The translations under genes and the position numbers were made by a program. DNA of 64,000 nt from Frigoribacterium sp. Leaf8. Its GTDB lineage: Bacteria > Actinomycetota > Actinomycetes > Actinomycetales > Microbacteriaceae. The notes beneath the pieces are model-generated. The model saw nothing but the letters and a program-made list of their open reading frames with translations, did no database searches and was not told where the DNA came from. Where the stretch lies: NCBI RefSeq assembly GCF_001421165.1, contig NZ_LMKB01000005.1, forward strand, positions 470,223 to 534,222, in the 5' to 3' direction. Shown piece by piece: positions 33,363 through 41,845 of this stretch; positions within the stretch are counted from its first letter, which is position 1; each line of letters starts with the position of its first letter.

Positions 33363-34376
33363 CTAGGCGACGGAGAGGATGTCGATGACGAAGACGAGCG
33401 TGTCGGTGCCCCCGATGCCGGCCGACGGTTGACCGGCCTCGCCGTAGCCCTCGGCGGGCGGGATGATCACCACGACCTGCGAGCCGACCGTCTGACCGGT
33501 CATGGCCTTGGCGAACCCGGGCACGACCTGGTCGGTCGAGAACGGTGTCGGCGTGCCCTTGCCCCAACTCTGGTCGAAGACCTCGCCGGTGGTCCAGTTC
33601 ACGCCCTGGTACTGGACGGTGACGTTCGCGGGGTCGGGGACGACGGGGCCGTCGCCCTTCTTCAGGACCTCGATCTGCAGGTCGGACGGCGGTTCGGTGC
33701 CGGGCGGGATCGTCACGGTGGGCCGACCGTCGTCGGCGAGCTCGACCGTCGGGAAACCGTCCTTCGGGGGCTGGGCCTCACCCGTCGCCTTGGTCGGCAC
33801 GATCGAGACGACGTCCGCGACGATGACCACGGGCGTGGGTGCGGCCGCCTGCTCCCCCGCGGTCGCGGTCGTCATGTCGGCCGCCGAGGCGACGGTCACC
33901 GTGCGGCTGCCCGAGGGCACGCAGGCGATGGCGTCGACGATGCCCGGCACGTAGTAGTCGGTGCTCACCGTGAGCTGCGTGGGCTGCTGACCCTCGTCGA
34001 AACCGGCCGAGGTGACCTCGGCCCCGGTGGTCGCGTCGTAGACCGCGATGCGGACGTTGGCCACCGCGCCCTGCCCGGCGACCTCGCCGCTGCCCTCGAC
34101 CAGGGTGGTGCGCTGGGTCGACGAGACCTCGAGCGGGGTGTCGAAGACGACCTCGGGCTTGCTCTCGACCTCGCCCGTGACGTCGACGCCGTCGGACAGC
34201 GCCCCCGGCGTCGGCGCCTTGCAGTCGCCCGCCGCGCCGCTCGCCGTCGGCGACGGTGAGGTGGAACCCCCCGTGCATCCGCTCAGCACGAGGACGACGA
34301 GCGGAACGGCCGCCACGGCGGCGAACCGTCCTCGGCGGACACGGGCGGACGGACGAGGAGGCGCGGTGCGGATCAT
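33363..34376 (-). CDS. FKBP-type peptidyl-prolyl isomerase lipoprotein
   Basis: A 337-residue exported lipoprotein with a basic N-terminus, hydrophobic core and lipobox LSGC near residue 34, so it is anchored outside the membrane. The C-terminal 105 residues form an FKBP domain (VTVQYQGVNWTTGEVFDQSW, PAEGYGEAG, LVFVIDILSVA). The preceding 180 residues may be a degenerate second FKBP-like domain. It should assist folding of secreted proteins at proline bonds. The first codons contain the recurring word CCGCGCCTCCT. It follows a paralogue 36 bases upstream. Confidence 0.87.
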   Translation of the reverse strand: MIRTAPPRPSARVRRGRFAAVAAVPLVVLVLSGCTGGSTSPSPTASGAAGDCKAPTPGALSDGVDVTGEVESKPEVVFDTPLEVSSTQRTTLVEGSGEVAGQGAVANVRIAVYDATTGAEVTSAGFDEGQQPTQLTVSTDYYVPGIVDAIACVPSGSRTVTVASAADMTTATAGEQAAAPTPVVIVADVVSIVPTKATGEAQPPKDGFPTVELADDGRPTVTIPPGTEPPSDLQIEVLKKGDGPVVPDPANVTVQYQGVNWTTGEVFDQSWGKGTPTPFSTDQVVPGFAKAMTGQTVGSQVVVIIPPAEGYGEAGQPSAGIGGTDTLVFVIDILSVA

Positions 34377-34412
34377 CGGGGAATCGTGTCGGGGGTCGGC
34401 GGCGACGGTCGA

Positions 34413-34973
34413 CTAGGAGACGGCGAGGATGTCGATGACGAAGACGAGCGTGTCGGTGCCCGAGATGCCGGCCTGCGGGGCGCCGGCCTCGCCGTAACCG
34501 TCGGCCGGCGGGATGACGACGACGGTCTGCGATCCGACGGTCTGCCCGACCATGCCGTCCGCGAAGCCGGTGATGACCTGGTCGGTCGAGAAGGTGGCCG
34601 GTGCACCGCGCGACCAGCTCTCGTCGAAGATTTCGCCCGTGTTCCAGATGACGCCCTGGTACTGGACGGTGACGGTGTCACCGGCCTGGACCGTGGCTCC
34701 GTCGCCCTTGATCAGGGTCTCGACACCGAGTTCGGTCGGAGCGTCCGCGTCGGGGACGGTCACCGTCGGGCGGCCGTCGGCGTCGAGCTCGACCGTCGGG
34801 AACCCGTCCTGCGGGGCCTGGGGCTCGCCGGAGGCGCGCAGCGGGACGTCGGAGGTCGCCTGCGACGAACTGCTCGGCGTCGCCGCATCGGAGGACCCGC
34901 CGGCGTCACCGGCACAGGCCGCGAGCGACAGGAGGAGGGCGGGGACGGCCAGGAGGGCGAGGGAACGGCGCAT
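34413..34973 (-). CDS. FKBP-type peptidyl-prolyl isomerase (secreted lipoprotein)
   Basis: A 186-residue exported isomerase: signal peptide with lipobox LAAC near residue 20, a Ser/Thr-rich linker, and one C-terminal FKBP domain closely similar to that of the next gene (shared TVQYQGV, FSTDQV, PPADGYGEAG, GTDTLVFVIDIL). The ATG at 34973 is preceded by a GAGAGA site. The two genes are most simply explained by tandem duplication. Confidence 0.88.
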   Translation of the reverse strand: MRRSLALLAVPALLLSLAACAGDAGGSSDAATPSSSSQATSDVPLRASGEPQAPQDGFPTVELDADGRPTVTVPDADAPTELGVETLIKGDGATVQAGDTVTVQYQGVIWNTGEIFDESWSRGAPATFSTDQVITGFADGMVGQTVGSQTVVVIPPADGYGEAGAPQAGISGTDTLVFVIDILAVS

Positions 34974-35047
34974 GGGGATCTCTCGGTCGGGGTGACGGGG
35001 GTCGTGCCGTGGGACTCGGCGCGGCGGAGGTGCCGTGCCATTCTGCC

Positions 35048-35539
35048 TCACGCCGGGTCGGCTTCTCTGGACACCGCCACGACGGTGGGCTCGTGACCGA
35101 CCGGGAAGGCGACCGACGCGGCGATGAAGCACTTGCGGCTCGCCTCGGCGTGCAGCTCGAGGGCGCGCTCGACCATGTCGTCGTCGGCGACGGTCACCCG
35201 GGGCCGCAGGGTCACCGAGGTGAAGCGACCACCGCCGTCGTGCGTCTGGGTCATGCGTCCCACGGCGGCGTCCTCGTACGCGACCACGACCACCCCGGCG
35301 GCCGCGGCGACGTGCAGGTAGCTGAGCAGGTGGCACTGCGCCAGTGCGGCGAGCAGCAGCTCCTCGGGGTTCCAGCGGTCCGCGTCACCGTGGAAGGTGC
35401 GGTCGGCCGACGCCAGGACGTCGTGCTGCTTGCCGGTGGCGACGATCGTGGCGTCGCGGCCGTACGAACGGTACGAGGTCGTGCCCTCGCCCCGGTCGCC
35501 CGTCCAACGGACGTCGACGGCGTAGTCGTGGTCGAGCAT
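35048..35539 (-). CDS. OsmC/Ohr family protein
   Basis: A 163-residue cytosolic OsmC-fold protein, a family of thiol-dependent organic hydroperoxide reductases. The two redox Cys are present, in ALAQCHLLSYL and EASRKCFIAASV, with the Arg/Glu of the WNPEELLLAA region. The ATG at 35539 has a GGGAGG ribosome site. It probably detoxifies organic peroxides; it is the OsmC-like rather than the Ohr branch, judging by the YRSYGRDATIVA start. Divergent from the asparaginase gene. Confidence 0.88.
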   Translation of the reverse strand: MLDHDYAVDVRWTGDRGEGTTSYRSYGRDATIVATGKQHDVLASADRTFHGDADRWNPEELLLAALAQCHLLSYLHVAAAAGVVVVAYEDAAVGRMTQTHDGGGRFTSVTLRPRVTVADDDMVERALELHAEASRKCFIAASVAFPVGHEPTVVAVSREADPA

Positions 35540-35595
35540 GCTGCCTCCCTCTCGGGCCCCTCGTCGGTGCGACGTGGTCGCGTGGCGGGCCTCGG

Positions 35596-35601
35596 TACAC
35601 T
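35596..35601 (+). promoter_or_regulatory. -10 element (TACACT) of the asparaginase gene
   Basis: Plus-strand hexamer seven bases before the ATG at 35609. It decides the start. Confidence 0.55.
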
Positions 35602-35608
35602 CCCCATC

Positions 35609-36625
35609 ATGACCGACCCCCGCCCCGCCGCGCCCTCCCGTCACCCCTTGACCGCCTCGGCCAGCGTCGAGCTGGCCGTGCTCGAGCGCTCGGGTTGGGA
35701 CGAGAGCCGTCACCTCGGAGCCGGTGTCGTCGTGGACGCCGACGGACGCGAACTGCGTCGGATCGGGGACGCCGACGCGACCATCTACCCGCGCTCGTGC
35801 CTCAAGCCGTTGCAAGCGCTCACGGTGCTGCGGTCGGGGGTCTCCCTCGACGGCCCCCAGGCCGTGCTGGCCACGGCGAGCCACGCGGGCACGCCCGCCC
35901 ACCTCGAGGTGGTCGAGGCGTTGCTCGGCCGGTCAGGCAGCACCGAGGACGACCTCCTCTGCCCGCCGGACTGGCCCGGTGACCGGGCCAGCGCCCGCGA
36001 GGCCACCGCGCCGCGCCGGCTCGCGATGAACTGCTCGGGCAAGCACGCCGCGTTCCTCCTCGCCTGTGCCGAGAACGACTGGGACCCGTCCCGCTACGTC
36101 GCCACCGACCACCCCCTGCAGGCCGCGGTGCGCGAGACGGTCGCCGAGTTCACCGGCGAGGCCGCTGACCACTCCGGCGTCGACGGCTGCGGTGCCCCGG
36201 TGATCGCGACCACCGTGGTCGGCCTGGCCCGGGCGATCGCGCGCATCACCGGGTCGGTCGGCGCGACCGGGTCGGGACGCGACGGCCACGCCGCGCATCT
36301 CGTCGAGGCCGTCCTGGGCGACGCCTGGGCGATCGACGGTCCCGGTCGAGCCAACACGGTGACGATCGACGAGCTGGGCGTGCTGGCCAAGCTCGGCGCC
36401 GAGGGCGTCATGGTGATGGGCACGACCGACGGCGTCGCGGTGGCCGTGAAGGTGCTCGACGGGAACGTGAGGGCCGGCACCCTGGTCGCGCTGCGCCTCC
36501 TGGTCGACGAAGGGGCCGTCGACGCCGCCGCCGCCGCTCGCGTCGTCGAGCGCACGCTCGAGAAGGTCACCGGCGGTGACGGCCTGGTGGGCCGCATCCG
36601 CCTGGGCAGCGGGGTCGACCGCTAG
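35609..36625 (+). CDS. L-asparaginase II family protein
   Basis: A 338-residue member of the L-asparaginase II family (PF06089 type, as in Rhizobium thermolabile asparaginase), which hydrolyses asparagine to aspartate and ammonia. Recognisable are YPRSCLKPLQA with the conserved Ser-x-x-Lys, ASHAGTPAH, NCSGKHAAFL, DGCGAP and a late MGTTDGVAV. No signal peptide is seen. The start follows from the TACACT hexamer. It ends overlapping the convergent EccC-like gene by four bases. Confidence 0.88.
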   Translation: MTDPRPAAPSRHPLTASASVELAVLERSGWDESRHLGAGVVVDADGRELRRIGDADATIYPRSCLKPLQALTVLRSGVSLDGPQAVLATASHAGTPAHLEVVEALLGRSGSTEDDLLCPPDWPGDRASAREATAPRRLAMNCSGKHAAFLLACAENDWDPSRYVATDHPLQAAVRETVAEFTGEAADHSGVDGCGAPVIATTVVGLARAIARITGSVGATGSGRDGHAAHLVEAVLGDAWAIDGPGRANTVTIDELGVLAKLGAEGVMVMGTTDGVAVAVKVLDGNVRAGTLVALRLLVDEGAVDAAAAARVVERTLEKVTGGDGLVGRIRLGSGVDR

Positions 36626-37551
36626 GCGCACCGCGCGACGTCGTCGAGCACCGACACGAAGGCGACCCGCAGGCTCTGTCGGCACGGCCGGCCGTCCTTG
36701 AGGGTGACCGTCGCTCCTCCGTCCTGACCCATCACGACGACGGTGTCGACCGGGGGTGGCTCGGCCTCGGGCCGTGCCCCGCCCGAGGTCGGCGCCCGGA
36801 CCACCACGCAGTCGATCGCCGCGGCCGCGTCGACCGACGATGCCCCTGCGGCCCGGAGCTGACGGCGGAGGCCCGACGCGACGGCCTCGGCCACCACGGG
36901 TGGACCGACGACCCTCACGGCCGACGAGAGGGGCACGCACAGCGGAGCCTCGTCGAGGGTGGCCGCCTCGGCCCGGAGGCGTGCCAGACGTTCGGCGACC
37001 GGGTCGCCCGGCTCGAGGTCGTCCTCGGGACGCCCCTCGAGGACGAGCCCGCTGGAGGCGCGACCCACCCCGAGCACCAGCACCCGGGTCGGACGACGTG
37101 CGACGTCGCACTCGTCGAGCCGATCGGCCGTCGGGTACCAGTCGGCCAGCTCACGCGACCGCACCGCCCGGAGGCGCGCGACGACCTCGTCGACGTCGTC
37201 GAGGGCGGCCAGGAACCTCGACCGTTCGCGCCGTGCCGTGAGCGTCGCCCCGACGACACGGTCGACGGCCCAGCCGACGAGGACCGCGAGAGCCGTCGCG
37301 AGCGAGAGCCCGAGGACGGCAGGCGGCGCGGTCCACGGGACGAGAGCACCGCACGCGGACACGACGGCACCCGTCGACATCGCCGCCACGGGCGTCGCCG
37401 TCGGGCGGGGTCTGGCCGGCCCGGACGGCAGCCGGACGCGGGACGGCAGGACCGGTGACGCCGCGGTGGTCGAGGAGTTCATGACTCCAGTGGAGCGGAG
37501 CACCGGCCGCGGCGGGTACCGGGTGGTCGGGTCGGGGGAAGGACCGACCAC
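36622..37551 (-). CDS. EccC/FtsK-like membrane protein lacking the ATPase domains
   Basis: A 309-residue protein with a proline-rich N-terminus, two membrane helices (about residues 50-100), a basic helix (RRERSRFLAALDDVDEVVARLRAVRSRELADWYP), then a domain ending in APLCVPLSSAVRVVGPPVVAEAVASGLRRQL. This order matches the N-terminal part of EccC/FtsK-SpoIIIE motors of actinobacterial type VII-like systems, but no Walker A or B motif and no ATPase domain follows. It is probably a truncated or repurposed remnant. The GTG at 37551 gives the longest frame; the ATG at 37482 is an alternative. It closes the nine-gene cluster. Confidence 0.65.
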   Translation of the reverse strand: MVGPSPDPTTRYPPRPVLRSTGVMNSSTTAASPVLPSRVRLPSGPARPRPTATPVAAMSTGAVVSACGALVPWTAPPAVLGLSLATALAVLVGWAVDRVVGATLTARRERSRFLAALDDVDEVVARLRAVRSRELADWYPTADRLDECDVARRPTRVLVLGVGRASSGLVLEGRPEDDLEPGDPVAERLARLRAEAATLDEAPLCVPLSSAVRVVGPPVVAEAVASGLRRQLRAAGASSVDAAAAIDCVVVRAPTSGGARPEAEPPPVDTVVVMGQDGGATVTLKDGRPCRQSLRVAFVSVLDDVARCA

Positions 37552-37577
37552 CCTGCCGCGTGGGGAGGAGCCGTGGG

Positions 37578-39473
37578 TCAGACCACGACGAAGAACTGCT
37601 CGCCGATCTCGACCCGGGTGCCACGCGTCACGCGGACGCGGACTCCGGGATCGGCACGGCGGGGCGGGAGGTCACGAGGACGGACGACCGTCCCGTTGCC
37701 GGACCACCGGTCGCTGACCCAGAGGGCTCCGGCCTCCTGACCGAACTCCAGATGCGTCTTCGACACGGACTTGCCGGGATCGACGATGCGGACGAGCTGG
37801 TCGAAGCGCTCCCCCGGCTGGGGCGTCGGTGCACGGCCGACGAGGCCGGTCCCGTCGACCGTGATGCTCTCACCGGTGCTGAACTGCAGCACGTACTCGG
37901 TTCCGAGTGCACCACGACGGACGATCCGGGTCTCGTCGACGTCGGCGTCGTCGGGCAGGTCCACGGGCACCCGACGCGGGCGCCAGGACGGAGCCGACGA
38001 CGACGTGGGAGCAGGGGGGAGGTCGGCGACGCTCGGCGTCGGAGTCGCCGCCGGTCGTTCGGCGCGGAAGCCCGGGACGTGGTCGATCGGTTCGGGTGCC
38101 GGGCGTGGCGTGGCGTCCTGCCGGTCGTCGGCCTCGTCTCGGACGGGTACGTCGTCGCCGGAGCCCGGGCCGTCCGGAGAGGTCCCGGCGTCGTCGGAGC
38201 CCGATCCGGCGCCCTCACGGTCCTGTGTGGCGGGACGACGGCGGAGGACGGACTCGCCGTCGGGTCGCCACTCGGGCGGGAGCGGGACGACCGGGCCCGT
38301 GAACGACAAGGCGACCGACTGCACGACCGCACCGCATTCGCCGCAGAAGATGTCGTCCTCGTCGATGGGTGCGCCACAGTGCGTGCACCGTTCGGGGACG
38401 ACGGCGGAGCCCGGTTCGACGAGCGGTACGGGCTCCACGAGCGGTGCGGGCTCGACGAGCGGTACGGGCTCCGGGCGGTCGGACTCGGGGAGAGCGGGCC
38501 GGGACCTGCTCGGGACCGGCGGGCGGAGGTCACGGCCGAGGGCGGCCACCGGGGCGGTGTCGCCGTCCCGCGGCCCGTCGGCCGTCGGCCGCACGAGAGG
38601 CGGCGGGCCCGCAGGAGGCGCGACCCGGTCGCCGGGGGCGACCTCGGAGGCGGAGTCGGACGAGGGAGCGGACTCGTCCGGCATCGCCGTCGCCTCGGGG
38701 TCGGTCGCGCCCTCGGTGTGGTCGTTCTCGACCGGCCGGGTTCCGTCAGGGGCGGTGGACGTCTCGACCTCGCCTGACGGGGCCTCGCCCTCGTCGTCTC
38801 GATGCCCGTGGGACGCCTCGGCGGAGGAGGGTTCGACGGCGGCCACCACGTCGGGAGAGGACTCGTCCGATGCGAGAGGCGTCAACGACGCCGTCCAGAG
38901 CGGGGCGGACGAGGGGCGGGGCCCGTTGTCGGGGTGCTCGGAGGGCACTCGGAGCGGTGTCGGCGATCCGACCGTCTCGGGTAGCGGCGTCGCGAGGGCC
39001 CCGACCGGGCCGTCGGGGACGGCGGGGATGCCCGAGACGGCGGGGTTGCCGGGGTCAGGGGTCCTCGGGGACTCGGCCCGCGCCTCCTCGGAGGCCGTCG
39101 GGCGGTCGTCCTCGCCCGTGGACACGACGGTTCGATCGTCGACCGGCCACACCGGGGGCTCGGGAGCCGACGCGGGCGCTTCGGACCGCGCGTGATCGAC
39201 ACGGGCCGGCTCGACCTCGACCCCGGGCACGCCGGTGTCGGCCTGACGGTCGCGCACCCACCACGGGGGTTGCGCATCGCTGCGGCGGGGGTGCGAGGTC
39301 GCACGCGGAGGAGCCTCGGGCAGGTCGGGCGCACTGGTGGCGTCGACGTGCTCGGTGGCGGCGTCGGCCCGACGTCGGGCAGCCGCGAGGTCTGCGCTCG
39401 AGACCGCCCGACCGCATTCGCCGCAGAACATCGCGCCGATGGGCAGGGGGCTGGCACAGGTGGGGCAGTACAT
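37578..39473 (-). CDS. Double zinc-ribbon protein with C-terminal FHA domain
   Basis: A 631-residue protein. An N-terminal zinc ribbon has Cys3, Cys6, Cys17 and Cys20. About 330 residues of acidic, proline-rich low complexity follow, including tandem PLVEP units, then a second zinc ribbon (CTHCGAP...CGEC) around residues 360-385, another linker, and an FHA domain at the C-terminus (VGRAPTP, VSKTHLEF, SGNGT). FHA domains bind phosphothreonine, so it is a likely target or reader of the kinase encoded in the cluster. The ATG overlaps the preceding stop by one base. Confidence 0.82.
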   Translation of the reverse strand: MYCPTCASPLPIGAMFCGECGRAVSSADLAAARRRADAATEHVDATSAPDLPEAPPRATSHPRRSDAQPPWWVRDRQADTGVPGVEVEPARVDHARSEAPASAPEPPVWPVDDRTVVSTGEDDRPTASEEARAESPRTPDPGNPAVSGIPAVPDGPVGALATPLPETVGSPTPLRVPSEHPDNGPRPSSAPLWTASLTPLASDESSPDVVAAVEPSSAEASHGHRDDEGEAPSGEVETSTAPDGTRPVENDHTEGATDPEATAMPDESAPSSDSASEVAPGDRVAPPAGPPPLVRPTADGPRDGDTAPVAALGRDLRPPVPSRSRPALPESDRPEPVPLVEPAPLVEPVPLVEPGSAVVPERCTHCGAPIDEDDIFCGECGAVVQSVALSFTGPVVPLPPEWRPDGESVLRRRPATQDREGAGSGSDDAGTSPDGPGSGDDVPVRDEADDRQDATPRPAPEPIDHVPGFRAERPAATPTPSVADLPPAPTSSSAPSWRPRRVPVDLPDDADVDETRIVRRGALGTEYVLQFSTGESITVDGTGLVGRAPTPQPGERFDQLVRIVDPGKSVSKTHLEFGQEAGALWVSDRWSGNGTVVRPRDLPPRRADPGVRVRVTRGTRVEIGEQFFVVV

Positions 39474-41845
39474 CAGTCGTTCCTCTGTCGCTCGGGAGGG
39501 GTGCGCCCATGGTAACCACGCAAAGATCGGAGCGAGACCGCCGCGGCGAACCGCTGCCGCCTCGTGAGCCCGACGCCGAGGGCGTGTCTCATCTCGGCGA
39601 CGGCCGTCCAGACGCGGTCGGCGTCGGACTCCGCGGGCGGGTTCGGCGAGAACACCGCACGGTCCGCCACCCGGGCGAGCACTGCGGGACGCGAGCCACC
39701 GACGACGGCGGCGACCTCGCTCCGGGTCGCCGCGGGCGGGGTGCGGATGCCGTGGTCGACCACGGCGTCCTGGAACTCGTGCCAGCCGCCGCTGATGCGG
39801 TCGGAGGGACTCGTCGCCGTTCGGCGGCGACGACGCCGCTGCGCCTTGAGGACCACGACCGTCACGAACGGGGCCGCGAGCAGACCGGCGACGAGGGCGC
39901 TCCAGCCGACGACCCGCACGACCGCCAGGACGATGGCCAACCAGGCCGGAGGGGTCTCGGGATCGTCCTGCTCGGACTGCGGCGGCGTCTGGTCGTCCCG
40001 CATCTGAGGATCCTGGGGTGGGGGCTGGACGACGGACTCGGGCCGGGAGATCTGCGTCGGGTCCTGTACCTGGTCCTCGGGGATGGGACGTTCAGCCGGG
40101 TTCGGGTCGAGCGCCACCCAGCCGTACTGGGCGGTGTCGACCTCGATCCAGGCGGTCACGCTCGACCCCGTGACGTCGACGGGGCCCCCGTCCGTCTCGG
40201 GGGCGAATCCCATGACGACCCTCGCCGGGAACCCCAGCCGGTCGGCCATGAGCGCGGCGGCCGTCGCGTACTGCTCGGCGTCGCCGATCATGACGGGATC
40301 GGTGAAGAGCTGGGCGATGCGGTCCGCACCGTGCCCGGATCGGCTGACGGGTTCGTCGGCGGTGACGCCGTGGCTCACGTAACCGTCCTCGCGCAGGGCG
40401 CTCAGCGCCGCCCGGAGGCGCGCCCCGGGGCCCTGGACCCCGGCGACGTCCTCCTCGAGCGAGGAGGTCAGCTCGTCGGGCACGTCCCGCGGCGTCGGCA
40501 CGGTGGCGGTCCCCGGTGTGAGCGCGTCGAGCTCGTCGTCGCCGGGCTGGCGGGGCTCGACCGCGTCCAGTCGGTACGAATCGCCCTGCCGCAGTCCGCC
40601 GAGGACGGCCGCCGTGCCCGTGAGGTCGTTGTAGAAGAACGCGTCCCGCCGCGCATCCGCCGTGGGTCCTCCGAACGAGACGGATTCGAGTCGACCGATG
40701 GTGGGGAGCCAGAGGTCGTCGTAGGCACCGATCGTGACGTCCACCGCGGTCGCCTGCCCGTCGACCCGGGATTGGTCGACGTCGGACGGCACGCGGGTGA
40801 AGAACCCGGAGGCGCTGTCGACCTGGCCGCTGCCGACGCTGTAGACGACACCGTCGTAGGTGTCGAGCGTGGCCACGCGCAGTCGTTGACCGTCACGGAG
40901 GCCCGAGACCGTGAGGAGCGTCTGGTCGACGGTCGGCTCCTGTTCGTACGCCCGGAAGCCGCTGAGCGGGCTGACGTGGTCCCGCGGGTCGAACGGTTGC
41001 TCGACGACCGTGCGCGCCACGGTCCGCGAGGTGACCGGCGGGAGCGCGGCGACGGCGACCGTGCCGGCCGTCCCCGCGACGGCCAGCGTGGCGAACGCGC
41101 CGACGACGGCCCGGACGGCCACCGGGCGGTGCCCGGCAGACGTCGTGGCAGCACGGGTGGTGAGGGCGCCGAGCGCGAGGCGACGTCGACGGAGGCGCCA
41201 CCAGACGACCCAGGCGACCACCGTCACCAACACGGCGAGACCGGTGACGCGGGGCCACCAGGCCTCGCCCGGACCGAGCACGATCGCCGCGATCCAGACG
41301 ACGACGGGAACGACGACGGCGAGTTCTCCGCGTCGGCTGCGGAGCGCGACGGACAGGCCGACGACCGTGCCGACGAGGACCAGCGCGAAGACCGGCACCA
41401 GCAGGGCCTCGTAGCTGCCCACCGGCAAGGCGATGGTGACGAGCTGCTTCCAGCCGAGAGCGGTCGCCGAGACCAACGTCAGGAGGCCCCGACCCGTGGG
41501 CAGCACGCCGCCGAAGGCTTGCGACGGCACGGCGAGCGGCACCCCGAGCAACAGGTACGCCACGATCGTCGCCGCGAACACCCACACGCTCGACAGCCGG
41601 AGGGCGGCGGTGCCCAGCGCGATGACCACGCCGACGGCGAAGGCGACGACGACGAGCACGACGAAGGCGGCGCTCTCGTACACCGGCCAGAAGGTCACGG
41701 TGGCGGCGCCGAGCGAGGCCGCGAACAACGCGACGACCCAGGCGACGAACGGGGCTCGCAGTCGTGACGGCCGCGCGCGGGACCGTGCGCGCGGAGCAGG
41801 CGCCGCGGGCCCCGCGGGCGTCCGGACCCCGTCGACGACGCTCAT
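39473..41845 (-). CDS. Transglutaminase-fold membrane protein, catalytic residues lost
   Basis: A 790-residue protein: about seven N-terminal membrane helices, a large extracytoplasmic region with a transglutaminase core (about 500-590), one more helix near residue 660 and a cytoplasmic DUF4129-like tail. In active relatives the core reads GxCxQxA with HAW and D downstream. Here the Cys position is Ala523 (GDAEQYATA) and the His position Thr564 (VTAWIEV); Asp580 remains. It is probably a non-catalytic binding module. Its ATG overlaps the DUF58 stop (ATGA). TgpA-like proteins usually accompany MoxR and DUF58. Confidence 0.85.
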   Translation of the reverse strand: MSVVDGVRTPAGPAAPAPRARSRARPSRLRAPFVAWVVALFAASLGAATVTFWPVYESAAFVVLVVVAFAVGVVIALGTAALRLSSVWVFAATIVAYLLLGVPLAVPSQAFGGVLPTGRGLLTLVSATALGWKQLVTIALPVGSYEALLVPVFALVLVGTVVGLSVALRSRRGELAVVVPVVVWIAAIVLGPGEAWWPRVTGLAVLVTVVAWVVWWRLRRRRLALGALTTRAATTSAGHRPVAVRAVVGAFATLAVAGTAGTVAVAALPPVTSRTVARTVVEQPFDPRDHVSPLSGFRAYEQEPTVDQTLLTVSGLRDGQRLRVATLDTYDGVVYSVGSGQVDSASGFFTRVPSDVDQSRVDGQATAVDVTIGAYDDLWLPTIGRLESVSFGGPTADARRDAFFYNDLTGTAAVLGGLRQGDSYRLDAVEPRQPGDDELDALTPGTATVPTPRDVPDELTSSLEEDVAGVQGPGARLRAALSALREDGYVSHGVTADEPVSRSGHGADRIAQLFTDPVMIGDAEQYATAAALMADRLGFPARVVMGFAPETDGGPVDVTGSSVTAWIEVDTAQYGWVALDPNPAERPIPEDQVQDPTQISRPESVVQPPPQDPQMRDDQTPPQSEQDDPETPPAWLAIVLAVVRVVGWSALVAGLLAAPFVTVVVLKAQRRRRRRTATSPSDRISGGWHEFQDAVVDHGIRTPPAATRSEVAAVVGGSRPAVLARVADRAVFSPNPPAESDADRVWTAVAEMRHALGVGLTRRQRFAAAVSLRSLRGYHGRTPPERQRND

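Noticed and set aside
38369-41767. A very long arginine-rich plus-strand frame opposite the FHA and transglutaminase genes
   Set aside because: Extreme Arg content, no ribosome site, and it lies antisense to well-supported genes.
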